A program made the position numbers and the translations under genes. From the NCBI RefSeq assembly GCF_004683965.1, contig NZ_CP038436.1, positions 2,170,001-2,234,000 on the forward strand: a DNA stretch of 64,000 nt. Direction: 5' to 3'. Position 1 is the stretch's first letter, and every line of letters begins with the position of its first letter. Positions 8,661 through 16,634 of this stretch are shown here, piece after piece. This DNA comes from Nocardioides seonyuensis. Lineage in GTDB: Bacteria; Actinomycetota; Actinomycetes; Propionibacteriales; Nocardioidaceae. The notes beneath the pieces were generated by a model. The model saw only the letters and a list, made by a program, of their open reading frames with translations, was not told the DNA's origin and did not search any database.

Positions 8661-8687
8661 AGCCCCCCGCGGGGGCGGCGGGGGGCT
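8661..8687 (-). terminator. Intrinsic terminator-like hairpin
   Basis: A perfect 10-bp stem (AGCCCCCCGC / GCGGGGGGCT) with a 7-nt loop. A TTTT run follows on the minus strand only, so it would stop minus-strand transcripts arriving from the peptide/regulator side before they enter the HprK-like gene. The 308-nt gap at 8603-8910 contains this hairpin, the HprK-like -10 element and the upstream region of the mini-peptide gene; no other gene is seen. Confidence 0.6.
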
Positions 8688-8761
8688 ATCACGTGCGACG
8701 CGGGGGGCAGTCGCAGATGTCTCGCGGGCGGGGGCACTCGCGGGACTGTTGAACACTCTGG

Positions 8762-8846
8762 TTGGCGATCTGTGGGGTTGTCAACCGAAGTTGTCAAAGT
8801 TTGACACAGGACTGGCAAGATCGTCTTGGAATTGGCAAGATTGCCC
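8762..8846 (+). promoter_or_regulatory. Operator-rich upstream region of the mini-peptide gene
   Basis: Contains the palindrome GTTGTCAAC (8777-8785), the inverted repeat TGTCAAA-G-TTTGACA (8792-8806, which includes a perfect TTGACA), and two copies of TGGCAAGA at 8813-8820 and 8833-8840, exactly 20 bp apart. An opposite-strand TTGCC starts at 8841. The TGGCAA core recurs upstream of the XRE-TPR gene. No good -10 is placed relative to TTGACA, which would fit activator-dependent transcription. Binding by the XRE-TPR protein is inference. Confidence 0.5.
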
Positions 8847-8910
8847 CCACGCAGCCCTCGGGGCGTTGCGCCAGTCCGTTCTCAGTTGGCCAATCCGCAG
8901 GGAGATCACC

Positions 8911-9033
8911 ATGACCAGCAGCATCACCAAGAAGGTCGTTGCCACGATTGCCGTCGCCGTTCTCGGCACGATCGGCGTGGCCGGCTCGGCCGACGCCGCG
9001 CCGCAGCAGACGCGTCACGTCTGGTGCTGCTGA
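8911..9033 (+). CDS. 40-residue secreted mini-peptide with C-terminal Cys-Cys
   Basis: ATG at 8911 preceded by GCAGGGAGATCACC, a credible ribosome site. The peptide has a Lys-containing N-terminus, a hydrophobic core (VVATIAVAVLGTIGVAG) and a signal-peptidase-like site SADA. Cleavage there would release the 11-mer APQQTRHVWCC. There is no room for a folded domain, so the product is likely a signal, a modified peptide or a small wall-associated peptide. It ends 25 nt from the stop of the convergent XRE-TPR regulator. That pairing resembles RRNPP-type signalling, where a secreted pro-peptide lies beside its TPR receptor. HprK-like and PqqD-like proteins nearby also allow a post-translationally modified peptide. 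Expression is unproven. Confidence 0.65.
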   Translation: MTSSITKKVVATIAVAVLGTIGVAGSADAAPQQTRHVWCC

Positions 9034-9058
9034 TCCCCCGGACTGTCTGAGGCTCGGG

Positions 9059-10417
9059 TCAGACAAGAACCCGGCTGGGGGCGCGCATCCGCGCCCTCAG
9101 CCCGGTGGACGCGGCCGCGCGGCGGTAGGCGTCGCGCGCGGCATCGCTGAGCCCGACACCGTCGAGCAGGCCTGCCAGGTCGAACCACAGCTGTGCGGCG
9201 CCTTGGTCGACCCCAGCGGCGGAGAGACGCAGGACTGCCTGCTGGTAGGACTCTGCGGCCTCGGCCATGGCGCCCTCGGCGACGTTGAGCTGACCCTGCA
9301 GGGCCAACGCCTCGGCCTCGGCGAGCGGGGCTCCGCCGTCGGAGAGTGCGAGCACGCCCTCGACCAGCTCACGGCACCCGGCCAGGTCGCCGGACAGCAG
9401 GAACGCCCGCGCGAGGCCGATCTGCGTGTAGCTGCGATCGACCGGTGATGCACTGCTCCAGGCGAGCTCCTCGGCGGCCTGTTCCAGGTTGTGGCGTGCG
9501 TCCTCCACGGCCGGCGGGTCGAGCGCGAGCTGGAGCCTGCCGAGCTCGGTGCGCAGGCGCGCCAGGTTGCGGGCGTCGCGCCCCTCGCCGAGCAGGGCCA
9601 GGGCACGCTCGGCGAGCTGCACTGCAGCGCTGATGTCTCCGCGGTCGGCCTGCAGGGCACTGGTGTTCCAGTAGGCGGAGGCCCGGGCCGTGGGGGATCC
9701 GAGGGTCTCGGCGCGCTCGATGGCAGCGCGACAGACGCGGACGGCGTGACCGGCATCCCCTCGCTCGGCGTAGGCGGCCGCGATGGTGACGCTGAGCTGG
9801 ACCGCCTCGTCGCAGGCGTCGAGGCCCCAGTCGGAGAGCTGGTTGAGGATCCGCTCGCCGGAGTCGATCGCTCGGCCGAGGTCGCCGCTCTCTCGGTAGA
9901 TCCGGCTCAGGGCGATGCCGCCCCTGATGCGCATGAGGCCGGTGACCTTGGGGTCGTCGACCATCCGCTCGAGCCCGAGGATGGCGGTGTCGGCGTCGCC
10001 GAGGGTCTCTGCCACCCGGGCGCTGAGGAAGCGGGCGCGCTCGTGGAGCAGGTCCAGCTGGACCGACTCGAGGCGCTCGAGCGCTGACTCGACATGGGTC
10101 GCCGCGTCCTGGAACTGGCCCGACTCGAGGGACAGCTCGGCGTAGTCGAGCATCAGCCTGATCTCGTCGGCCTCGCGCGGCGTCACATCGCCGAGCAGCT
10201 GCTCGACGGGCACGTCGAGCGTCGAGGCGAGGTGGTGGAGCGCCTTGGTCGTGGCTCGGCGCTGGCCGGTCTCGATGCGGGACAGGTGTGCGACCGACAT
10301 GCCCGAGCCCGCCGCAGCCGCAAGGGTCAGGCCTTGGGCGCTGCGGATCGTTCGCACGCGACGCCCCAGATCAGCGGGGTCGGTGTCGGCCAGAAGCTCG
10401 GCGTGACGAGGGTCCAC
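9059..10417 (-). CDS. XRE-family HTH regulator with TPR domain
   Basis: 452 residues, GTG at 10417. Residues about 16-77 are an XRE helix-turn-helix (RTIRSAQGLTLAAAAGSGMSVAHLSRIE). The remaining roughly 370 residues are helical pairs of TPR character (for example YAERGDAGHAVRVCRAAIERAE and FLLSGDLAGCRELVEGVLAL). This HTH-TPR architecture is that of RRNPP peptide receptors, but many actinobacterial HTH-TPR proteins have no known ligand. The gene is convergent with the mini-peptide gene and lies downstream of the second nucleotidyltransferase gene on the same strand. Its 49-nt upstream gap holds three TTGCC(A/G) boxes related to those before the peptide gene, suggesting self-regulation and control of the peptide. 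Confidence 0.8.
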   Translation of the reverse strand: MDPRHAELLADTDPADLGRRVRTIRSAQGLTLAAAAGSGMSVAHLSRIETGQRRATTKALHHLASTLDVPVEQLLGDVTPREADEIRLMLDYAELSLESGQFQDAATHVESALERLESVQLDLLHERARFLSARVAETLGDADTAILGLERMVDDPKVTGLMRIRGGIALSRIYRESGDLGRAIDSGERILNQLSDWGLDACDEAVQLSVTIAAAYAERGDAGHAVRVCRAAIERAETLGSPTARASAYWNTSALQADRGDISAAVQLAERALALLGEGRDARNLARLRTELGRLQLALDPPAVEDARHNLEQAAEELAWSSASPVDRSYTQIGLARAFLLSGDLAGCRELVEGVLALSDGGAPLAEAEALALQGQLNVAEGAMAEAAESYQQAVLRLSAAGVDQGAAQLWFDLAGLLDGVGLSDAARDAYRRAAASTGLRARMRAPSRVLV

Positions 10418-10428
10418 GCGATCGATTG

Positions 10429-10463
10429 TTGCCGAGGAACCGCGTCCTTGCCAAGATTTGCCG
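10429..10463 (-). promoter_or_regulatory. Three TTGCC(A/G) boxes upstream of the XRE-TPR gene
   Basis: TTGCCG at 10429, TTGCCA at 10448 and TTGCCG at 10458 (plus-strand reading) are 19 and 10 bp apart, close to whole helical turns. Read on the gene's strand they are CGGCAA, TGGCAA and CGGCAA, sharing the core of the boxes before the mini-peptide gene. Confidence 0.45.
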
Positions 10464-10466
10464 AAG

Positions 10467-11645
10467 TTACTCGCCGGTTGTCACCTGAATGCCGGCAAGC
10501 CGTGCTGCCTCGTGGACCGCGGCGGAGGCGTCCTTGGGCATGCCGAAGGCGCGCACCGCCTCACCGACCACCGACAGGTGCGCCGTGCTCAGGAGGGGAT
10601 CGGCCTCCTGCCACGTGCTCGCCCTGGCGGCGAGCAGCCAGACGTCGAGGAGGTCGCGCATCCTGCTCGGATGGTTGCTGGTCGCGCGGTCCAAGGCGTG
10701 GACCAGGGCGTCGTACGACGACAGGGTCGGGACCTCGACAAGCCCGACCATGACCGAGCTGCGGCGCTCCCACAGCTCGTCGAATCCGACACTGGCCCTG
10801 CCGCGTCGGGCGATTCGCCAGCGGAGGTCGATCACGCTGCCGCGTCGGGTGAGTGGCATCTCGGAGTAGTCACGGACGAAGGAGTTCCACTGGCCGGTGC
10901 GGTCGGGCGCTGGGAATCCCAGGCCAGGCTGCCAGCCGAGTGCGGTCAGCACCTCCAGGGCCCCCTCGAGGTCTCCCGGCGCGACGAGGAGGTCGTGGTC
11001 ATCGGTGCCGCGGGCGGTGACGTGGCCGTGTGCCTGGACCGCCAGGGCCAGTCCCTCGAGGGCGAGCACGCGGATGCCTGCCCGGGGGAGCGTGTCGACG
11101 GCCTCGATGAGCTCCTTCTCGAGGAGACGGATCGCGGCGGACTCCTGGCGGTAGGTCGTCTCGAGCTTCTCTTCACTGGCCGACGGGAGCGCGAGGTGGG
11201 AGCGCTTGGTGGCCAGGACCGAGGTGACTCGGTGGCGCTGGGCGGCCGCGAGCAGGTCGGCACCAGTCACCTGGGCCGGCGGGACCCAGCCCTGCATGTC
11301 CTCGGAGACGACATGGCGCAGCGCGTCTCGCAGTGCGTCGTCACTCTCGGCGAACCTCGCGGTGGGGTCGTCGCCGTCGTCCTCGATGAGCAGCAGGTCG
11401 TGGTCGGCGAGCTCGAGGACCAGGCCGCGGACGAGCTCCTCGGCCTCGAGCGGTGGCTCGGGGTGACCGAGCTTCGTCACGACGGACTCGGTGATCTCGT
11501 CGAGCGACGTGAGCGACGTGGGCGAAGAGGCCATCAGGATCGTGGTCGCGACGTCGGACAGGACGATGGACCGATGATCCCGCAGGATCGTCGCACGGCC
11601 CTCCCTGACGTGGACCTGCCGCAGATCCCCCCGTCGCACTCTCAC
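10467..11645 (-). CDS. PqqD-like domain fused to nucleotidyltransferase (copy 2, variant active site)
   Basis: 392 residues, GTG at 11645 with a strong GGGAGG site 5 nt upstream. It is paralogous to the 6.4-7.8 kb protein along its length: MRVRRGDLRQVHVREGR is the PqqD-like start and ALEGLALAVQAHG ... DDHDLLVAPGDLEGAL the nucleotidyltransferase core. The D-x-D pair is kept, but the family's Lys-Gly (AFKG in copy 1) is Leu-Glu-Gly here, so activity may differ. It is shorter by about 90 residues, mostly at the inter-domain linker and C-terminus, and has no hairpin-repeat insertion. It lies 49 nt upstream of the XRE-TPR gene on the same strand and divergent from the initiating sugar transferase. 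Confidence 0.65.
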   Translation of the reverse strand: MRVRRGDLRQVHVREGRATILRDHRSIVLSDVATTILMASSPTSLTSLDEITESVVTKLGHPEPPLEAEELVRGLVLELADHDLLLIEDDGDDPTARFAESDDALRDALRHVVSEDMQGWVPPAQVTGADLLAAAQRHRVTSVLATKRSHLALPSASEEKLETTYRQESAAIRLLEKELIEAVDTLPRAGIRVLALEGLALAVQAHGHVTARGTDDHDLLVAPGDLEGALEVLTALGWQPGLGFPAPDRTGQWNSFVRDYSEMPLTRRGSVIDLRWRIARRGRASVGFDELWERRSSVMVGLVEVPTLSSYDALVHALDRATSNHPSRMRDLLDVWLLAARASTWQEADPLLSTAHLSVVGEAVRAFGMPKDASAAVHEAARLAGIQVTTGE

Positions 11646-11865
11646 GGCGCCTCCCTTTCACCCCTCAGGGTATGCGGTCAAGAGGTATCCGGTTAAGCCT
11701 TCAGTCAGATCGCTCGTGCAACTAGCCTGTGGTGAGAGTCCTACTCCAAATTTCGTGGAACCGGCCGAACAGCGCGAGGAATGCGTTTACGGTCGTGAGC
11801 GTTGGGTTGGCGGCGGGACGTCACCACAGCCCGGACGATTCGAACATCAACGGGGGCAGGGACAT

Positions 11866-13389
11866 ATGTCGGAGGCACGCACGCACCGCAGCATCAAGCG
11901 TGCCGTGGACCCAGCGACCGAAGAACGCCCTGACTCGGATGTGGCCCTGCTTCCCGACGAGGCGCTGGTGGGCCACTGGCGCGCAAAGTATGTCCGAACG
12001 CTCGTCATCGGCGACTTCTGCGTCCTGCTCGTCGCACTGGCCGCGGCGCAGGTCTTCCGCTTCGGGTTGGGCGAGGCTCGCGTCGGAGGCCTCAACTTCA
12101 GCTACCCAGTCCTCGGAGCCGGACTCGCAGTGCTGTGGTGGCTCAGCCTGCACGTGCACCAGGCGAGGAGCCCGAAGATCATCGGGCACGGCGCGGAGGA
12201 ATACCGCCGGGTCATCGTGGCGACCTTCCGCGCCTTCGCGACTCTCGCCATCTTCTCCCTCCTGTTCAAGGTTGACGCGTCCCGCGTCTACCTCGCCACT
12301 GCTTTCCCGCTGGGACTGCTGGGCCTGCTGGCCGAGCGCAAGGTCGCCCGCGTCCGACTGCACAGGGCGCGCGCCCAGGGCCGGGCGCTGTCGCAGGTCC
12401 TCGTAGTCGGCGGGGAGCGCTCGGCTGCCCAGCTGGCGGGATGGTTCGCCAAGCATCCGTCTGCCGGCTACGAGGTCCGTGGGGTCTGGGTGCCGGACGA
12501 GGAGATGCCGCTGAACGCCATGCTCGAGGGCGGGTTGCGCAACGTGCCGATCATGTCGTCGAACGTCGACCTCGCCGAGGCGCTGGAGACATCGGGCGCC
12601 CGCGCGGTCGTCGTCACGGACACCGAGCACTTGGGCCACGAGTCGCTGCGTCACCTGACCTGGGAACTCGAGGGAACCGGCATCGACCTGTTCCTCTCGC
12701 CGAACGTCCTCGACGTCTCCTCGTCCAGGCTGCACCTGCGCGACGTGTCGGGTATGCCGATGCTGCACGTCGAGGAGCCGCAGTACGCCGGCGCGGGGCG
12801 CGTCGGCAAGAGGCTCTTCGACACCATCACTGCCTTGCTCCTGCTGGTGCTGCTCTCACCGGTCCTGTTGGTGACCGCCGTGGCCATCAAGCTGACCAGC
12901 CGCGGGCCGGTCTTCTACCGCCAGGAGCGCATCGGCCGCCACGAGCAGCCCTTCCGGATGACGAAGTTCCGATCGATGGTGACGGACGCTGATGCGCAGC
13001 TCGAGGCGCTCCGCGAGCACAACGAGACGGTTGTCCTCTTCAAGATCCGCCAGGACCCTCGGGTGACCCCAGTGGGACGGTTCATTCGCCGCTACTCGCT
13101 CGACGAACTGCCCCAGCTCTTCGACGTCGTGCGCGGCAGCATGAGTCTCGTCGGACCCCGGCCGCCGCTGGCGTCCGAAGTGGCCAAGTACTCTGACCGG
13201 ATGCGTCGTCGCATGTACGTCCGCCCCGGAATGACCGGGCTCTGGCAGGTCTCGGGGCGCAGCGACCTGTCCTTCGAAGAGGCCGAGCGCCTGGACCTGG
13301 CCTACGTGGACAACTGGTCCATCACGGGAGACCTCATGATCATGTTGCGCACAATCCGTGCCGTCGCGAGGGGCCAGGGGGCCTACTGA
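11866..13389 (+). CDS. Initiating sugar-phosphate transferase (polyprenyl glycosylphosphotransferase)
   Basis: 507 residues from the ATG at 11866 (GGGCAGGGA upstream). About four membrane helices occupy residues 40-150, followed by a Rossmann-like CoA-binding domain (VLVVGGERSAAQLAGWF, about 180-310). The C-terminal catalytic domain is of the PglC/WbaP type: KRLFDTITALLLLVLLSP, GPVFYRQERIGR, FRMTKFRSMV, then DELPQLFDVVRGSMSLVGPRPP. It transfers the first sugar-1-phosphate to undecaprenyl phosphate at the inner face of the membrane, opening synthesis of the repeat unit. It heads a plus-strand run of genes extending to 22.7 kb. Confidence 0.92.
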   Translation: MSEARTHRSIKRAVDPATEERPDSDVALLPDEALVGHWRAKYVRTLVIGDFCVLLVALAAAQVFRFGLGEARVGGLNFSYPVLGAGLAVLWWLSLHVHQARSPKIIGHGAEEYRRVIVATFRAFATLAIFSLLFKVDASRVYLATAFPLGLLGLLAERKVARVRLHRARAQGRALSQVLVVGGERSAAQLAGWFAKHPSAGYEVRGVWVPDEEMPLNAMLEGGLRNVPIMSSNVDLAEALETSGARAVVVTDTEHLGHESLRHLTWELEGTGIDLFLSPNVLDVSSSRLHLRDVSGMPMLHVEEPQYAGAGRVGKRLFDTITALLLLVLLSPVLLVTAVAIKLTSRGPVFYRQERIGRHEQPFRMTKFRSMVTDADAQLEALREHNETVVLFKIRQDPRVTPVGRFIRRYSLDELPQLFDVVRGSMSLVGPRPPLASEVAKYSDRMRRRMYVRPGMTGLWQVSGRSDLSFEEAERLDLAYVDNWSITGDLMIMLRTIRAVARGQGAY

Positions 13390-13461
13390 TTGGTCGCGAA
13401 TGCTTCGCGCCGACGACCCGCGCCGAAGCCTGTACTGCCCGCGCTCAACTAGGAAGCTCTC

Positions 13462-14613
13462 TTGTCTTCACACCTCACCAAGGACGAACGGCCGACAGTC
13501 CGCATCCTCGGCACACACGGCGTGCCAGCCAACTACGGCGGATTCGAGACCGCCGCCGAGAACGTGGCTCTCTTCCTCGTCAAGCGAGGGTGGCGAGTGG
13601 TGGTCTACTGCCAGACAGACCACGAAGGACCAATCTACGAGGATCTGTGGCGTGGGATCGAACGCGTCAACATCTCTGTCCCCGACAAGGGTTGGCTAGG
13701 TACGGCCCGCTTCGACTTTCTCTCGATCCGTCACGCAGTCAAGCACCGCGACCTCTGCCTGACGTTCGGTTACAACACCGCGATCTTCAACGTCTGGCAA
13801 CGGCTTCGACGCGTGCCAAATGTGATCAATATGGATGGAATCGAGTGGTCCCGAAGCCGGTGGGGGAGACTCCGCCAAGCGATCCTGTACGTCAATGAGC
13901 GCATCGGATGCTGGGTGGGAAATCAACTGATCGCAGATCACCCTGAGCTCAACACGTATCTCCGGACACGTGCGCCCGCGCGCAAGATCACGACCATCAC
14001 ATATGGCGCCTACCCGTTGCTGGACGCGCCCACAGGGCCGGTGAATGAACTGGGCCTAGAGTCGGGGGAGTACCTCACTATCATCGCGCGCCCCATTCCC
14101 GAGAACTCCATCCTCGAACTCGTGCAGGGGTTCTCTGCGCGGCCGCGCGGCGTGAAGCTGGCCATCCTCGGTGCCTACGACGCTGCGAACGACGAGTATC
14201 ATCGGGCAGTCGTCGAGGCTGCCAGCGACGAGGTGATGTTCCTCGGGGCCATCTACGACCCCAACGTCGTCCAGTCGCTGAGGTATCACGCGCGCGGCTA
14301 CCTCCACGGACACACCGTCGGTGGGACCAATCCTTCGCTCGTCGAAGCATTGGCCGCGGGCAATCCGGTGATCGCACACGACAACAAGTACAACCGGTGG
14401 GTCGCTGATGGGTCGGCCTTGTACTTCCGCAGCGTCCAGGACGTGTCGGACGCCACCGAGCGGCTGCTCACGGAGCCAGGACTACAGACGGAACTAGGCT
14501 TGACCGCTCGGGATCGCTTCGAGGATGAATTCACCTGGGAGAAGGTCGCGGGTGAGTACGAAACCCTGCTCCTGCACACAATAAATCGCCGTCGTGGCAC
14601 CAGGAAGGTATGA
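13462..14613 (+). CDS. Glycosyltransferase (DUF1972 plus GT4-like)
   Basis: 383 residues from a TTG at 13462 preceded by AGGAAG. The N-terminus RILGTHGVPANYGGFETAAENVA is the DUF1972 signature found on rhamnosyl/glucosyl transferases of capsule loci. The C-terminal half carries a GT4-like nucleotide-sugar site (HGHTVGGTNPSLVEALAAGNPVIAHD, about residues 275-300). It should add a sugar to the lipid-linked repeat in the cytoplasm. Donor and acceptor cannot be read from sequence. The next gene begins right at its stop codon. Confidence 0.88.
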   Translation: MSSHLTKDERPTVRILGTHGVPANYGGFETAAENVALFLVKRGWRVVVYCQTDHEGPIYEDLWRGIERVNISVPDKGWLGTARFDFLSIRHAVKHRDLCLTFGYNTAIFNVWQRLRRVPNVINMDGIEWSRSRWGRLRQAILYVNERIGCWVGNQLIADHPELNTYLRTRAPARKITTITYGAYPLLDAPTGPVNELGLESGEYLTIIARPIPENSILELVQGFSARPRGVKLAILGAYDAANDEYHRAVVEAASDEVMFLGAIYDPNVVQSLRYHARGYLHGHTVGGTNPSLVEALAAGNPVIAHDNKYNRWVADGSALYFRSVQDVSDATERLLTEPGLQTELGLTARDRFEDEFTWEKVAGEYETLLLHTINRRRGTRKV

Positions 14614-14614
14614 C

Positions 14615-15754
14615 GTGGTCAACGTAGGGATCATCGGACTCGGGAAGATGGGGATGTCCCATTACTCGATCATCAATGCCCATGACTCCGTCAAGGTCAC
14701 GGGGGTTTGTGACTCGAGCGGCTACGTCCTCGACGTCCTCCACAAGTACACCGGTGCCGCGACGTTCACCGACTTCGAGAAGATGCTCGACTCAACCGCT
14801 GTGGAGGCGGTGGTGATCTCTACTCCATCGCGGCTCCACGCGCCCATGGTGCGCACTTGTCTCGAGCGCGGGCTGCACGTGTTCTGCGAGAAGCCGTTTT
14901 GCTTGGACCCGGTCGACTCGAGGGCGCTGGCGGAGTTCGCCGTCCAGCGCGGGCTCGTCACCCAGGTTGGCTACCACAATCGATTCGTCGGGGCCTTCGG
15001 CGAGGTCAAGCGGCTCCTGGAGTCGGGGGCAATCGGCAAGGTGTCTCACGCGCTCGCGGAGGCCTATGGCCCGGTCGTGCTCAAGCCCAAGGGCGGCACA
15101 TGGCGCAGCAAGAAGGACGAGGGTGGTGGGGCTCTTTACGACTACGCGGCGCACCCGCTCGATCTGCTCACTTGGTACTTCGGGCAGCCCGACCACATCA
15201 GTGGGACCGTGCTCGGCCATGTCTTTTCCGCCGAAACCGAGGACGAGGTCTTCACCAGCCTCACGTGGGCTAATGGGCCGAGCGGGCAGCTCTCGGTCAG
15301 CTGGTCGGATGAGTCCCAGCGGAAGATGACTACCAAGGTGACCATCTGGGGTACCAACGGGCGGATCAACGTCGACCGGCAGGAGTGCCAAGTCTATTTA
15401 CGCGACGCCTCGAAAGCACCTCCGGGTTATGGCCCGGGATGGAATGTGCGCTACACCACCGAGCTGACTGAGGAGGTGGACTTCTATGTCCGCGGCGAGG
15501 AGTACTCCGCTCAGCTCAATGCCTGGGTCAAGCGGATCGAGAGTGGCGAGGTGCGGGGAGTCGGCGACTTCGTCGACGCCGCAGGCACCGACGAGGTCCT
15601 CGCCGCTATCGCGCGGAGCAAGGGCGGCGTGCCGGAAGAGGTGGGGATCCTAACCCCGCGGGTTGGGCAAACGGATGCGTTTCCTGGCTTCCTGTCGCGG
15701 CTGCGGAATCGCCTGCGTGCGCGTCGCTCGGTTCGCAACGTTGGAAGGGGCTGA
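14615..15754 (+). CDS. Gfo/Idh/MocA-family sugar oxidoreductase
   Basis: 379 residues from the GTG at 14615, chosen because AGGAAGG lies 7 nt upstream and the Rossmann strand VNVGIIGLGKMG starts at once; an ATG at 14594 would overlap the previous gene. The NAD-binding motif GLGKMG is at about residues 8-13, and the family motif EKPF is in VFCEKPFCLD (about 91). It is likely to oxidise or reduce a nucleotide-linked or free sugar for the polysaccharide. Translational coupling to both neighbours (1-nt gaps) supports a shared task with the TIM-barrel-like protein that follows. Confidence 0.85.
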   Translation: MVNVGIIGLGKMGMSHYSIINAHDSVKVTGVCDSSGYVLDVLHKYTGAATFTDFEKMLDSTAVEAVVISTPSRLHAPMVRTCLERGLHVFCEKPFCLDPVDSRALAEFAVQRGLVTQVGYHNRFVGAFGEVKRLLESGAIGKVSHALAEAYGPVVLKPKGGTWRSKKDEGGGALYDYAAHPLDLLTWYFGQPDHISGTVLGHVFSAETEDEVFTSLTWANGPSGQLSVSWSDESQRKMTTKVTIWGTNGRINVDRQECQVYLRDASKAPPGYGPGWNVRYTTELTEEVDFYVRGEEYSAQLNAWVKRIESGEVRGVGDFVDAAGTDEVLAAIARSKGGVPEEVGILTPRVGQTDAFPGFLSRLRNRLRARRSVRNVGRG

Positions 15755-15755
15755 C

Positions 15756-16634
15756 ATGGATCGCCTGCTCTTTGGAGACAACCAGTTCTTCGGTGTCAAC
15801 CACATGTCTGAGGAGAAGGCGCGCGCCCAGGCGATGCGCTTCCAGTCCATCGACAACGTGATGTCGGTCCTGGACTCCGCCTACGACGCCGGTGTCACCA
15901 CCTTCATGTGCACGACCCACGACCGCATTGCCGAGGTGACCAGTCGAATGCGGCAGCAGCCTGAGCGGTACGCCGACCAGGTCTTCTTCCCGTGCATGCC
16001 CTACGCCCACAAGTACGCCAACGCTATGGCGGAGGTCGGCATGGTGAGCGCGGTCCGCCAGTTCCTGCCGGACGGCGGGCTCTTCGATGCGGCGCTGCGG
16101 GGTGGGAAGTCGCTCGCGAAGAAGGACATCGAGGGCGTGACGACGCTCCTCATCGACGCCGAGATGAGGATGTTCGAGGGCCTCCGAACGCCAGTCATAT
16201 TCCTGCAGAACGTCGTGGTGGATCTGCTTCTCGGTTTGGGCTTCAACGAGGCGTTCCGCATCTTCTCCGACCACGTTCGGACCAAGTACGGCGCCGAGCC
16301 CGGATTCATCACGATGAACCTTCCGAGGCTCCTCGACGCACTCGACGAAGTGGGGATCGATAACCCGATCGTCTGCGCCAACATCAACAAGATTGGTTTC
16401 CGGATGTCCGGCGGTGTCGACGCCTACGTCGATGCCATGCAGAACCGCAAGTTCCGCGCGATCGCCATGTCGGTCTACGCGTCGGGTGCCATTCGTCCCG
16501 AGGAGGCGATCGAGTGGGTGGCGGGTCTCCCCAACTTGGAATCGATCGTCTTCGGAGCGTCCAGTCGGACCAACATCGAGTCGACCGTTCAGCTCGTCGA
16601 GCAGTACTGGGGTAGTACCGCGTGCGCATCCTGA
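15756..16634 (+). CDS. Conserved TIM-barrel-like protein of unknown function
   Basis: 292 residues from the ATG at 15756 (GGAAGGGG upstream, 1 nt after the previous stop). Features such as LLFGDNQFFGVNHMS, SAYDAGVTTFMCTTHDR, IVCANINKIGFRMSGG and a C-terminal ESIVFGASSRTNIESTVQL suggest a beta/alpha barrel reminiscent of aldo-keto reductases or radical-free aldolases. I do not see the aldo-keto reductase catalytic tetrad clearly. Genes of this kind follow Gfo/Idh oxidoreductases in some polysaccharide loci, so it may act on the same sugar. No signal peptide or membrane helix. Confidence 0.6.
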   Translation: MDRLLFGDNQFFGVNHMSEEKARAQAMRFQSIDNVMSVLDSAYDAGVTTFMCTTHDRIAEVTSRMRQQPERYADQVFFPCMPYAHKYANAMAEVGMVSAVRQFLPDGGLFDAALRGGKSLAKKDIEGVTTLLIDAEMRMFEGLRTPVIFLQNVVVDLLLGLGFNEAFRIFSDHVRTKYGAEPGFITMNLPRLLDALDEVGIDNPIVCANINKIGFRMSGGVDAYVDAMQNRKFRAIAMSVYASGAIRPEEAIEWVAGLPNLESIVFGASSRTNIESTVQLVEQYWGSTACAS

